Assembly: GCA_003161435.1 (NCBI GenBank) | Contig: PMOS01000035.1 | Span: 3,558 to 40,749 of the forward strand | Origin: Vulcanimicrobiota bacterium | Lineage (GTDB): Bacteria > Vulcanimicrobiota > Vulcanimicrobiia > Vulcanimicrobiales > Vulcanimicrobiaceae | Direction: 5' to 3' | DNA length: 37,192 nucleotides | Part shown: positions 20,973 to 29,242 of the stretch, in pieces | Position numbering within the stretch: position 1 is the first letter of the stretch | How the letters are laid out: every line of letters starts with the position of its first letter | Program-made: the position numbers and the translations under genes | The notes under the pieces: model-generated | Seen by the model: only the letters and a program-made list of their open reading frames with translations | Database searches by the model: none | Told to the model about the DNA's origin: nothing

Positions 20973-21551
20973 TTGCACCGGCTCGCATCTACATTCGTCC
21001 TGGGCTATCACGGCTGCGACAGGGCTGCTGCGGATCGTGTTCTCGCCGGTTCGCCGATGAAGCCCAGCAAGAACGAGTATGATTGGCTCGGTACGGGAAT
21101 ATATTTCTGGGAAGCCAATCCGCGTCGCGGCCTAGAGTGGGCAGTCGAACTCGGCGCGTCGAGCCGTTCGAACATAACGGATCCGTTCGTAGTGGGTGCC
21201 GTTATCGATCTCGGCCTCTGTCTTGATCTTACGACATCCGACGCGATCAGTTGGGTCAGGGCCGCGCATCGGGCCCTTGTTGAGACCTACTCGAAAGCCG
21301 GATGGCCCACGCCGAAGAACCGCAAGAATGACCTGCGGCGAAATCTCGATTGCGCGGTCATCAACTCTTTGCACGCCATCCGCGAAAGTAATGGTGAGGA
21401 ACCGATCCAAACCGTGCGAGGCGTTTTCACAGAGGGCAGGCCGATCTACGACAACGCCGGCTTTCTCGAGAAGACGCACATTCAGATCGCCGTTCGCGAT
21501 CCGACCTGCATAAAGGGAGTCTTCAGGGTCCCAAAGGACCACCTCCGCTAG
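20973..21551 (+). CDS. Putative ADP-ribosyltransferase-fold protein (PARP/DUF3990-like), likely toxin
   Basis: The protein has 192 aa with a TTG start. FVLGYHGCD near residues 8-16 resembles the H-G strand of ART-fold enzymes. NEYDWLGTGIYFWEANPRRG supplies a Y-x-x-x-G-I-Y-F block as in PARP/DUF3990-like folds, followed by a helix with LEWAVE. The end reads GFLEKTHIQIAVRDPTCIKG, where a Glu next to a strand could be the third catalytic residue. I read this as a possible H-Y-E-type NAD-using fold; it is a pattern judgement and not a search hit. Target and activity are unknown. It follows the putative antitoxin by 2 bp in a low-GC patch, and a strong hairpin closes the unit downstream. A phage-defence or stress module is plausible. 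Confidence 0.6.
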   Translation: MHRLASTFVLGYHGCDRAAADRVLAGSPMKPSKNEYDWLGTGIYFWEANPRRGLEWAVELGASSRSNITDPFVVGAVIDLGLCLDLTTSDAISWVRAAHRALVETYSKAGWPTPKNRKNDLRRNLDCAVINSLHAIRESNGEEPIQTVRGVFTEGRPIYDNAGFLEKTHIQIAVRDPTCIKGVFRVPKDHLR

Positions 21552-21655
21552 ACGATCTCGCCCAAATGCGCCGCTGGGCGGCTCATCGAGCCCGGCACGC
21601 ATGCCGAGTCGGGACCTTCGCAGAGCAACGGACACCGGCATTGCCAAACGTTCTC

Positions 21656-21687
21656 ATTCGCGAAGGCCCCGGCGGGCCTTCGCGAAT
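21656..21687. terminator. Strong 14-bp hairpin between the toxin-like gene and ftsZ
   Basis: ATTCGCGAAGGCCC (21656-21669) and GGGCCTTCGCGAAT (21674-21687) form a perfect stem around CGGC. It lies 12 bp beyond the ftsZ stop and about 100 bp after the toxin-like gene, so it should terminate ftsZ and perhaps both units. A long T-tract is absent on either strand. Confidence 0.75.
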
Positions 21688-21699
21688 TTCGCCGCAGCG

Positions 21700-22767
21700 C
21701 TAGCTGCGGTAGCGCAAGAACGCGGGGACTTCGATGTCGTCCATGTTGACGGGGGAGACTTTGTCGAACTCGATCGTTCCGCTGACCGTAGAAGCGGACT
21801 GACGGTGCGGCCGCGAGCCGAAGCCGGCGGCGAGGACCGTGACGCGAACCTTGCCTTGCAGCGTCGGATCGATCGACGCGCCGAAGATGATCTGCGCTTC
21901 GCTGTCGACGGCGCGTGAGATCATCTCCGCCGCTTCGTTGACCTCGTACATGGAGAGATCGGGCCCGCCGGTGATGTTGAAGATGACGCCGCGCGCGCCT
22001 TCGATCGTCGTCTCGAGCAGCGGCGAAGCGATCGCCTTCTGGGCGGCGTCGGCGGCGCGGTGCTCGCCGGTCCCCTCGCCGATCCCCATCATCGCCGAGC
22101 CCGCGTCGGTCATGATCGTCTTGACGTCGGCGAAGTCCAGGTTGATCAGGCCGGGCTGCGTGATCAAGTCGCTGATACCTTGGATCCCCTGACGCAGCAC
22201 GTCGTCGGCATAGGCGAATGCTTCGTTGAGCGGGGTGCGCTTCTCGATGATCTGCAAGATGCGTTCGTTGGGGATCGTGATGAGCGTGTCGACCTTCGAT
22301 TCGAGGTCGGCGATCCCGCGCTCGGCGGCCGCCATGCGCTTGCGTCCCTCGAAGCCGAACGGCTTGGTCACGACCGCGACGGTCAACGCGCCGGATTCGC
22401 GAGCGAGCTCGGCGACGACCGGCGCCGCGCCCGTTCCGGTGCCGCCGCCCATCCCAGCGGTGATGAACACCAGGTCCGCGCCGTCGAGGATCATCGCGAG
22501 ATCCTCGCGCGACTCGTCGGCCGCCTCGCGCCCGATGTTCGGGTTCGCACCGGCGCCGAGGCCGCGGGTGAGCCCGCTGCCGATCTGCACGGTGTTGTTC
22601 GTCTTCGCGTTTCTCAGCGCTTGGACGTCGGTGTTGATCGCGAAGAAGTCGACGCCCGTCAAGCCGGCCTCGATCATGCGGTTGACGGCGTTGCAGCCGC
22701 CCCCGCCCAGACCGATCACCTTGATCGTCGCCGCATGTTCGGGCACGTACCGTTTTGCATCAGCCAT
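21700..22767 (-). CDS. ftsZ: Cell division GTPase FtsZ
   Basis: The protein has 355 aa. FtsZ polymerises into the Z-ring at the division site. GTP-binding features are [16 protein letters not shown] near residue 16, [12 protein letters not shown] and the tubulin-signature [17 protein letters not shown] (GGGTGTG at 107-113). The T7 loop lies around [17 protein letters not shown]. The C-terminal tail [13 protein letters not shown] is the conserved peptide that binds FtsA and other partners; the linker before it is short (about 25-30 residues). I chose the ATG at 22767 ([13 protein letters not shown]) with GAGGA upstream, over an in-frame ATG at 22803. It follows ftsA by 42 bp on the same strand. 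Confidence 0.98.
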   Translation of the reverse strand: MADAKRYVPEHAATIKVIGLGGGGCNAVNRMIEAGLTGVDFFAINTDVQALRNAKTNNTVQIGSGLTRGLGAGANPNIGREAADESREDLAMILDGADLVFITAGMGGGTGTGAAPVVAELARESGALTVAVVTKPFGFEGRKRMAAAERGIADLESKVDTLITIPNERILQIIEKRTPLNEAFAYADDVLRQGIQGISDLITQPGLINLDFADVKTIMTDAGSAMMGIGEGTGEHRAADAAQKAIASPLLETTIEGARGVIFNITGGPDLSMYEVNEAAEMISRAVDSEAQIIFGASIDPTLQGKVRVTVLAAGFGSRPHRQSASTVSGTIEFDKVSPVNMDDIEVPAFLRYRS

Positions 22768-22809
22768 GTCTGCGTGTTCCTCGTGTGGGAAGAGCGGGAG
22801 CAACGATCA

Positions 22810-24030
22810 CTAATTCCAGATGGAGGCGAACCAGGTCCACAGCTTGGCGAACGGGCCGGTGCTGTGACCGTTGAGGTGCGGCGCATGATCGCCGCGTGGA
22901 CCGAACAGCACGAGACCGATCGCGGTCGCGTACTCGGGTTGTTTGACGGCGTCGGTCAAACCGGCGACGGTAGCGGGGACGCCGACGCGCACGGGCAATC
23001 CGAACACCTCGGCGGCGGTCGTTTCGATTCCGCGCAGGTGTGCCGTTCCACCGGTGAGCACGACCTCGCTGAGCACTTGATCGCGCGGGATCCGGTCGAC
23101 GATGTTTCCTTTCGCGAGCCGGAAGATCTCCAGCACGCGCGGGACGACGATTGCGCGCAGTTGCGACGAGGTGACTTCGCGCGTGCTGCGCCCGTCGAGC
23201 GTCTTGACCTGAAAGGTCTGGTCGGCTTCGTCGGAACGCACCAGGCCCGAGCCGTACGTGCGCTTCACGTTCTCCGCCTCGGCGAACGTGGTCTTCAGGC
23301 CCAGCGCGATGTCGTTGCTCAAGATGTTGCCGCCGACCGGAATGGTCGCCGAGTGCAGCACGCCGCCGTCGCTGAACACGGCAATGTCCGTCGTCCCGCC
23401 GCCGATGTCCAGCAGCACGACGCCGACCTGCTTCTCCTCGGGCAACAGCGTCGCGGCCGACGAGGCGAGCGGCTCGAACACGATCCCGGCCGGCTCGAGG
23501 CCCGCGCGGTGCACGCACTTGAGCACGTTCGAGATGAACGACGAGCCGCCGGTGACGATGTGGGTGTCGACTTCGAGCCGGCCGCCGCTCATCCCGACCG
23601 GGTCGGTCACACCGTCCTGGCCGTCGATCGTATAGTGGCGCGGCAGCGAATGGATGATCTGGCGGTCGGCGGCGAGGTTGATGATCTTGGACGCGTCGAC
23701 GACGCGCTTCACGTCATTGGTGATGACCTCGCGGTCGTCGCCGGTCACCGCGACCACGCCGCGGTTGTTGGTCGACTGCACGTGCTCGCCCGTCACGCCG
23801 ACGTACACATGCGCGACGTGGACGCCGGCCATGCGCTCTGCCTTCTCGGTCGCCGCCTCAATGGCATGAACGGTCGCCTCGAGGTCGGTGACGACGCCCT
23901 TGCGCATCCCGGTCGAGGGGGCTTCGCCTACGCCGATGATCTCCAAACCGTCGGCGCCGGACGCTGCGATGACGACACACGTTTTCGTCGTGCCGATGTC
24001 CAGGCCGGCGATTGTTTCGCCTCTAGCCAT
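22810..24030 (-). CDS. ftsA: Cell division protein FtsA
   Basis: The protein has 406 aa. It is an actin-family ATPase that ties FtsZ to the membrane. Visible are the first phosphate loop GLDIGTTKTCVVIA, the second VVLLDIGGGTTDIAVFSDGG, and the adenosine-region VVLTGGTAHLRGIE. The extreme C terminus FAKLWTWFASIWN is an amphipathic membrane-targeting helix after a linker with HAPHLNGHS. Length and order are typical. The ATG at 24030 is preceded by a 118-bp gap carrying a possible promoter and DnaA-box-like sites, so ftsA-ftsZ can be transcribed separately from ftsQ. Confidence 0.97.
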   Translation of the reverse strand: MARGETIAGLDIGTTKTCVVIAASGADGLEIIGVGEAPSTGMRKGVVTDLEATVHAIEAATEKAERMAGVHVAHVYVGVTGEHVQSTNNRGVVAVTGDDREVITNDVKRVVDASKIINLAADRQIIHSLPRHYTIDGQDGVTDPVGMSGGRLEVDTHIVTGGSSFISNVLKCVHRAGLEPAGIVFEPLASSAATLLPEEKQVGVVLLDIGGGTTDIAVFSDGGVLHSATIPVGGNILSNDIALGLKTTFAEAENVKRTYGSGLVRSDEADQTFQVKTLDGRSTREVTSSQLRAIVVPRVLEIFRLAKGNIVDRIPRDQVLSEVVLTGGTAHLRGIETTAAEVFGLPVRVGVPATVAGLTDAVKQPEYATAIGLVLFGPRGDHAPHLNGHSTGPFAKLWTWFASIWN

Positions 24031-24051
24031 CCGTCCTCGCCATCACTTCCA

Positions 24052-24123
24052 CCACAGTATATTGTGGCCGAGGTAGCGATTACCTACAAGATCATCCACA
24101 GGCGTCCACAAATCGTATCCACA
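24052..24123 (-). promoter_or_regulatory. Candidate ftsA promoter with a cluster of DnaA-box-like sites
   Basis: On the plus strand, TCATCCACA (24092-24100) and GTATCCACA (24115-24123) each match the DnaA-box consensus TTATCCACA at 8 of 9 positions. GCGTCCACA (24102-24110) is a weaker third copy. Next to them, an inverted repeat CCACA-GTATAT-TGTGG (24052-24067) contains TATACT on the minus strand, a good -10 for ftsA. No convincing -35 is paired with it. DnaA control is inference. Confidence 0.5.
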
Positions 24124-24148
24124 CCCGGGGATGGATTTTACCCTCAGG

Positions 24149-24925
24149 TCAGCGGAACTCGACGGTCGGCGTCTTCGGCGCTCGCAAGTCGATGGCGCGG
24201 ATCGGCCGCTTCGTCCCGATGCCGTTGCGGACCGGCTGGACGAGTGCCGCTTTCTTGGCCAGGTCCGCGTCGTCGCCGAACTCCAGCGTCACGCCGGTCG
24301 CGTCTACGGCGTCGAGGCCACCCCAGCGATCGCGGCTGAGCCGGCGGATGGCGAGGTTGGCGCCGGCCAGGACTCGCTCGTCGGCGAGGAGTCCGGCGAT
24401 CTCGCCGTCGGCGATGCTGCCGCCGGGCGCCGGGACGGTCACGTTACCCGCCTCGATCAGCGGTAAGGCCGGCGCGGCACAGCTCGCTTGGAGGACGCGC
24501 GCCGTGGCGTCGATCGTCACGTCTTGGCCGCCGGCGCTGATGCACGCGGACGGGCGGCGCACCTCGATCGCGATCTCGAGCGCGGGGCGCGGAAACTGCG
24601 CGCGCTGGATCGTCGCGCGATCGACGTAGGGGATCGCCTCGATGCGCCGCGCGATGTCGCCGGCATCGAGCAGCCAAATGTTCGCGTCGGGCGCGATCGC
24701 CGCCGCGGAGCTCACCTGATCGCGCGACACCGGCGAGCCGACCGGCACGTCGATCGTAACGTTGGAGACTCGGAACCAGGGTGAGCGCGCCAACCAGATC
24801 CCGGCCCACACCAGCAGCGCGACGACGACCAGCAGCAGGATCCAAAACGGCCGCACGCGCGCGAGGAGCGATGGCTTGCGCCGTCGCGGCAGGCTGCGGG
24901 CCCCCGAGCGGGTTTCGGCCTTCAC
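24149..24925 (-). CDS. ftsQ: Cell division protein FtsQ (DivIB family)
   Basis: The protein has 258 aa from a GTG start at 24925, which overlaps the upstream HAD stop as GTGA. The basic cytoplasmic N terminus (SLPRRRKPSLLARVRP) precedes one membrane span (FWILLLVVVALLVWAGIWLA). A POTRA-type domain begins at WFRVSNVTIDVP and continues with IWLLDAGDIARRIEAIPYV, the classic FtsQ pattern of strand, then helix. The beta domain follows with the conserved R-P-x-A near RRPSACISAG. FtsQ links early and late divisome proteins through FtsB/FtsL. A much longer in-frame extension upstream lies over the HAD gene and is Arg-rich noise. It leads into ftsA after 118 bp. Confidence 0.92.
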   Translation of the reverse strand: MKAETRSGARSLPRRRKPSLLARVRPFWILLLVVVALLVWAGIWLARSPWFRVSNVTIDVPVGSPVSRDQVSSAAAIAPDANIWLLDAGDIARRIEAIPYVDRATIQRAQFPRPALEIAIEVRRPSACISAGGQDVTIDATARVLQASCAAPALPLIEAGNVTVPAPGGSIADGEIAGLLADERVLAGANLAIRRLSRDRWGGLDAVDATGVTLEFGDDADLAKKAALVQPVRNGIGTKRPIRAIDLRAPKTPTVEFR

Positions 24926-25731
24926 GTGAGCACGTACCGCTCGATCGCCTCGGCGACGCCGTCGTGGGCGACGTCGGCGACCACGTGGTCGGCGCGGGCC
25001 ACCAACTCCGGCGGGGCCGATCCCATCGCGACTCCGACCGCCGCCGCGTCGAGCAGCGGGACGTCGTTCCACGCATCGCCGACCGCCAGCGTCGCCTCGA
25101 GCGCCACGCCGTGGCGCGCGGCGACAAAGGCGAGTGCCTCGCCTTTGTTCACGGCCGGATCGAGGACCTCGACGAAATCGACGTGGCTGCGGGTGATGTA
25201 GGCACGTTGGCCGAGCAATGCTTGCAGCGCCACCAGGTGCTGCTCCGAGCGGTCGGGATCGTCGACCAGCACGACCTTGATCGAAGGCCGTTCGGCGAAA
25301 GCGGCGCGCAACGACGCTACGACGACCGGCTCGACCCGCGCGAGGGTCGTGTAGCGGCGTGAGAAGCGATTGATCTGCTCGACGTAGAGCGTGTCATCCG
25401 CATAACACTGCGCGTGCACACCGCGAGCGTGCGCCCATTCGAGCGTATCGCGGGTAACGTCGGCGTGCACGGGAGTCTCGCGCATCACTGCCCCGCTCGC
25501 GGCGTCGAAGATCGCCGCGCCTTGATAGCAGACGATCGGACCATCGATCGCGAGCGAGCGCGCAAAGGGTTTCGTCGCAGCGAACATCCGGCCGGTGACG
25601 ATCGTGACGGCAACGCCCTGCGCTTGCGCGGCGGCGATCGCCTCGCGCACGCGCGGGCGCACGATCAGATCCTCACCGACCAACGTCCCGTCGAGGTCGA
25701 GCGCAACCAGACGGATGCGAGTCGAGAGCAT
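24922..25731 (-). CDS. HAD-superfamily (Cof-type, IIB) phosphatase
   Basis: The protein has 269 aa. The phosphatase nucleophile motif is VALDLDGTLVG near the N terminus. VTIVTGRMF (motif II Thr), a cap domain, the Lys in NKGEALAFVAARHGV (motif III) and LAVGDAWNDVPLLDAA (motif IV) complete the Cof/IIB set. Substrates of this group are usually sugar or nucleotide phosphates, and the actual one is unknown. I chose the ATG at 25731 (MLSTRIRLVALDL) over an upstream frame that overlaps the divergent permease gene. Its stop overlaps the ftsQ start by 4 bp, so it is the head of the division cluster, in the place where murB or ddl often sit. Confidence 0.87.
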   Translation of the reverse strand: MLSTRIRLVALDLDGTLVGEDLIVRPRVREAIAAAQAQGVAVTIVTGRMFAATKPFARSLAIDGPIVCYQGAAIFDAASGAVMRETPVHADVTRDTLEWAHARGVHAQCYADDTLYVEQINRFSRRYTTLARVEPVVVASLRAAFAERPSIKVVLVDDPDRSEQHLVALQALLGQRAYITRSHVDFVEVLDPAVNKGEALAFVAARHGVALEATLAVGDAWNDVPLLDAAAVGVAMGSAPPELVARADHVVADVAHDGVAEAIERYVLT

Positions 25732-25810
25732 TGGCAGGCCCGTTCGACGCACGCACGCCGAACCCCGGGAGCGGGGAAGCAAGTGGGCGAGCGCCGACGA
25801 AACGCGCGTG

Positions 25811-27172
25811 ATGCTGATCCGCGGCGTCGGACTTCGCGGCGCGGTCGCGATCAACGCGATCACGATGATCGGGATCGGTCCGCTGGTGACGATCCCGCTC
25901 GTGCTCGGAACACTGCACGGTCCCCTCTCGCTGGTGGGCTGGCTCGCGGGCGCGTTGCTCGCGCTGTGCGACGGGCTGGTCTGGGCGGAGCTCGGCTCGC
26001 GCTATCCGGGCTCCGGTGGAACGTACGGCTATCTGCGCGAGATCTTCGGCCGGCAGAGCTTGGGCCGGTGCTTGGCCTTCCTGTTCGTCTGGCAGACGAT
26101 CTTCTACGCGCCGCTCATTCAAGCGTCGGGCTACATCGGCTTCGCGAACTACGCGGGCTACCTCGTCCCAAGCATCGCCATCACGCCTTGGCTGCTCGTG
26201 GCGGTGGCGATGGCCGTCGGCGTCGTCACCTTGATCGCGCTGTACCGCGGCATCACGGCCATCGCGCGTACCGGAATCGCGCTGGCCATCGCTTCGGTAG
26301 CGACGCTGCTGTGCGTAATCGTCGCGTCGTACGCGCACTTCGCGCCGGCGCAGGCCTTCGCACTGCCGGCGCACGACTCGTTCTGGGCCGGCCTGGGAGC
26401 GGGTTTCGGTCAAGCCCTCATCATCACGATGTACGACTACATCGGCTACAGCGCGTCGAGCAGCCTCGGCGACGAGGTCGTCGATCCCCCGCGGACGCTG
26501 CCGCGCTCGATCGTCATCTCGATCGTGCTCGTCGCCGCGCTGTACATCGCGATGCAGGTCGGAGTGCTCGGCGCAATCCCTTGGCAGCAGGTCGTCCCCG
26601 CCGCCGACGGCACGCTGCCGCCGCTCGGCCAGCACGTCGCTTCGGCGATCGTCGAGCAGCGCTTCGGGGTAGGCGCGGCGATCGCCGTGACCGTGCTCGT
26701 GCTGGTCACCGCATTCGCGTCGGTCTACGGCAACTTGCTCGCGTTCTCGCGGATCCCGTTCGCGGCCGCGGTCGACGGTGTCTTCTTGCGCCCGTTCGCG
26801 CACGTCCACGTCAAGCACCGCTTCCCGGACGTCTCGCTGGTGGCGATCGGATTGCTCGCGCTCCCCGCCTGCCTCTTCCCGCTCGATCAGGTGATCAACG
26901 CACTCACCACCGGAATCGTCCTGATCCAGTCGATCGCGCAGACGATTGCCTTGTTCGTGATGCGTGCCCGCGGCGTGCGCGCGCCGTATCGCATGTGGCT
27001 GTTCCCGCTGCCCGCGCTGATCGCGCTGCTGGGCTGGGTCTACGTGTACGTGAGCGCCGGGCGCAACGCGATCGCGTACGGTGTCGTCACGCTGGCGGCC
27101 GGCTGCGCGGTCTACTTCGTTCGGGCGGCACTCCGTCGCGAATGGCCGTTCGCGCGCTCAGCCGCGCTCTGA
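25811..27172 (+). CDS. APC-superfamily amino acid/polyamine permease
   Basis: The protein has 453 aa with about 12 membrane spans. The first spans read VGLRGAVAINAITMIGIGP, with the G-x-G-x motif of the unwound first helix, and ALCDGLVWAELGSRYPGSGG, the E-L-x-x-x-x-P-x-x-G-G signature of APC transporters. Later spans include IITMYDYIGYSASSSLGDEV, the substrate-site TM6 region, and FSRIPFAAAVDGVFL. It probably imports amino acids or polyamines; the substrate cannot be given. I chose the ATG at 25811 (MLIRGVGLRG), 79 bp from the divergent HAD gene. Its 3' end overlaps the convergent hisD by 15 bp. There is no associated regulator. Confidence 0.9.
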   Translation: MLIRGVGLRGAVAINAITMIGIGPLVTIPLVLGTLHGPLSLVGWLAGALLALCDGLVWAELGSRYPGSGGTYGYLREIFGRQSLGRCLAFLFVWQTIFYAPLIQASGYIGFANYAGYLVPSIAITPWLLVAVAMAVGVVTLIALYRGITAIARTGIALAIASVATLLCVIVASYAHFAPAQAFALPAHDSFWAGLGAGFGQALIITMYDYIGYSASSSLGDEVVDPPRTLPRSIVISIVLVAALYIAMQVGVLGAIPWQQVVPAADGTLPPLGQHVASAIVEQRFGVGAAIAVTVLVLVTAFASVYGNLLAFSRIPFAAAVDGVFLRPFAHVHVKHRFPDVSLVAIGLLALPACLFPLDQVINALTTGIVLIQSIAQTIALFVMRARGVRAPYRMWLFPLPALIALLGWVYVYVSAGRNAIAYGVVTLAAGCAVYFVRAALRREWPFARSAAL

Positions 27173-28462
27173 ACTCCCGTCGGCTGCGCGCAGCCGCGCC
27201 GTGCGGGCGTGCGCCGGCAGACCTTCGAAATCGGCCAATGCCGCCAGCAACTCGGCGTCGGCGAGCATGCGGGCGCGGGAGTTCTCGACCAACGTCATCG
27301 TGCGGAGGTAGTCGGCCGTTCGCAGTCCCGACGAGAAGCGCGCCGCACCTGAGGTCGGCAGCGTGTGATTCGTGCCGGCGAGATAGTCGCCGGCCGCGAC
27401 CGGCGTGTGATCGCCGACGAAGATCGCCCCGGCGCGCCGAATCTTGGCTACCCAGGCGTACGGATCTTCGATCATCAGCGAAAGGTGCTCGGGCGCGAAC
27501 CGTTCGATGACGTCCAGGATCGCCGCGTCACTCTCGGCGTGGATCAGCCACGCGCGCGCGTCGAGCACGTGCCCCACGATTGCGTCACGCCCGCTCGTTC
27601 GGCCGAACGGTCCATCGAGCAGCGACGCCACGCGTTCGAGCAAGCCACGATCGCGCGAAACTGCAGCGACGCGCGCCAGCGGGTCGTGCTCGGCCTGCGC
27701 GGCGAGCTCGCCGGCGACGAGGTGCGCGTCGGCCTGCTCGCCGGCGACGACCAGCACTTCGGACGGACCGGCCAGACCGTCGATTCCGCACGCGCCGAAG
27801 ACCTGGCGTTTGGCTTCCGTGACGTAGACGTTGCCGGGTCCGACGATTTTGTCGACCGCCGGAATCGTCGGCGTGCCGTACGCGAGCGCCGCGATCGCTT
27901 GCGCGCCGCCGACTGCGTACAGCTCGTCGACCTGGGTCAAGGCGCACGCGTACAGCACCGCCGGATCGACCCGGCCGTCGCGCTGCGGTGGCGTCACGAC
28001 CGCGACGCGTCCGACGCCGGCGACCTTCGCGGGAACGACGGTCATCAGCACCGTCGACGGCAACGGCGCGGTGCCGCCCGGGACGTACGCGCCGATCGCC
28101 GCCAGGGGTCGCGACAAGAACGCATAGCGGGTCAGGTCGGGTGCGTGGTAGTCGATCGTCGCCGGCAGCTGGCGTTCGTGAAACGCGGCGATGCGCTCGC
28201 GCGCCAGCTCGAGCCCGACCGCGATCTGCTCCGGGACGAGCGCGCGCGCGTGCTTGCGTGAAGGGATGTCAACGCGCAGCCCGGCGAGCGACGCTCCATC
28301 GAAGTCCCAACGCCACGTATAGTCCACCAGCGCCGCATCGCCCCGCGCGCGCACGTCGTCGACGATCGCGCGCACGCTCTCGACGATCGCACGCGGCGGA
28401 TCCCAGCCCCCCGCGTACAACCCGCGCAGCGCCTCGCCATCGGTCGCGTCGACGATCCTCAT
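27158..28462 (-). CDS. hisD: Histidinol dehydrogenase
   Basis: The protein has 434 aa. It oxidises L-histidinol to histidine in two NAD-dependent steps, the last in the pathway. The family blocks are present: IGAYVPGGTAPLPSTVLMTV, GGAQAIAALAYGT, VDKIVGPGNVYVTEAKR, the zinc-ligand region AAQAEHDPLARV, the base motif ERFAPEHLSLM, and VGDHTPVAAGDYLAGTNHTL. Length is normal. It is the last gene of a dnaE-hisZ-hisG-hisD set, but a 126-bp gap with two hairpin repeats separates it from hisG. The 3' end overlaps the convergent permease gene. Confidence 0.97.
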   Translation of the reverse strand: MRIVDATDGEALRGLYAGGWDPPRAIVESVRAIVDDVRARGDAALVDYTWRWDFDGASLAGLRVDIPSRKHARALVPEQIAVGLELARERIAAFHERQLPATIDYHAPDLTRYAFLSRPLAAIGAYVPGGTAPLPSTVLMTVVPAKVAGVGRVAVVTPPQRDGRVDPAVLYACALTQVDELYAVGGAQAIAALAYGTPTIPAVDKIVGPGNVYVTEAKRQVFGACGIDGLAGPSEVLVVAGEQADAHLVAGELAAQAEHDPLARVAAVSRDRGLLERVASLLDGPFGRTSGRDAIVGHVLDARAWLIHAESDAAILDVIERFAPEHLSLMIEDPYAWVAKIRRAGAIFVGDHTPVAAGDYLAGTNHTLPTSGAARFSSGLRTADYLRTMTLVENSRARMLADAELLAALADFEGLPAHARTARLRAADGSSERG

Positions 28463-28474
28463 CGCTCGATGTCA

Positions 28475-28493
28475 CCCTGAGCTCGTCGAAGGG
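28475..28493. repeat. Hairpin repeat copy 3, between hisG and hisD
   Basis: CCCT, the loop GAGCTCGTCGA and AGGG. The stem is only 4 bp, the weakest outside rnpB, but the loop differs from copy 2 by a single base. Confidence 0.6.
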
Positions 28494-28544
28494 CGAACGA
28501 TCGCGGCGTGCCCGCATCGAACGCGCCGAGCGAAGTGCGTCCCG

Positions 28545-28569
28545 TTTCCCTGAGCCTGTCGAAGGGAAA
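28545..28569. repeat. Hairpin repeat copy 4, between hisG and hisD
   Basis: TTTCCCT (28545-28551), the loop GAGCCTGTCGA and AGGGAAA (28563-28569) form a perfect 7-bp stem. The loop is identical to the one in rnpB. With copy 3 it fills much of the 126-bp hisG-hisD gap and may act on the junction as an attenuator or processing site, which is inference. Confidence 0.7.
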
Positions 28570-28588
28570 TCGCGCCTCGCCGCGTGCG

Positions 28589-29242
28589 CTATGCGGGGAC
28601 GGCACTGAGTCGTTCCAACAGTTTGACGAGCGCGTCGTACTTGGCGCGGAAGCGGACCGGGTTGACGACGAAGCGTGCGGTGCTCTCACCGATCTCTTCG
28701 ACGACGACCAGATCGTGCTCGCGCAGCGTCGTGCCGGTTGCGACGAGGTCGACGATGAGATCGGCCAGACCGACGAGCGGGCTGAGCTCGACCGAGCCGT
28801 GCAAAGGGATCAGCTCGACCGGCAAGTCACGTTCGGCAAACCACGTCTCCGCGGAACGCGTGAACTTCGTCGCGACCCTCAGAAACGTAGGAAACGGAGC
28901 GCCTTCGTGATAGCGGTCGATACGGCGGCCCGCGACGACCAGCCGGCAATAGCCGAAGCCGAGATCGGCGAGTTCGGCGACGTTGCGGTCGGTTTCCCAG
29001 AGCACGTCCTTGCCGACTATCCCGCAATCGGCGGAACCGAACTCCACGTAGGCCGGGACGTCGGTCGGTCGCAGGAACAGCAGCGTCGTGCCGTCGGCCG
29101 TCGTAATGGTGAGCCGCCGGCCGACGTCTTCAGGCACCTCGATCCCCGCCGAGCGCAGCCGCGCGGCGGACTCCGCGAACAGCGCGCCCTTCGGCATGGC
29201 GATCGTGAGCCCGGCTTCGGGCTGCGCCTTCGGGCGGCTCAT
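28589..29242 (-). CDS. hisG: ATP phosphoribosyltransferase, short form
   Basis: The protein has 217 aa. It joins ATP and PRPP, the committed step of histidine synthesis. LTIAMPKGALFAESAARLR opens the protein, GSADCGIVGKDVLWE and the PRPP loop DLIVDLVATGTTLREHDL follow, and the protein ends without the C-terminal ACT-like domain. It is therefore the short HisG form, which needs HisZ for function and feedback control, in keeping with the adjacent hisZ. The ATG at 29242 overlaps the hisZ stop (ATGA). Upstream in-frame residues lie within hisZ. Confidence 0.95.
   Translation of the reverse strand: MSRPKAQPEAGLTIAMPKGALFAESAARLRSAGIEVPEDVGRRLTITTADGTTLLFLRPTDVPAYVEFGSADCGIVGKDVLWETDRNVAELADLGFGYCRLVVAGRRIDRYHEGAPFPTFLRVATKFTRSAETWFAERDLPVELIPLHGSVELSPLVGLADLIVDLVATGTTLREHDLVVVEEIGESTARFVVNPVRFRAKYDALVKLLERLSAVPA

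Noticed and set aside
22060..24339. Plus-strand frame of 759 codons opposite ftsZ, ftsA and ftsQ
   Set aside because: Shadow of well-recognised division genes; composition is Asp/Arg/Ala-rich with no motif.
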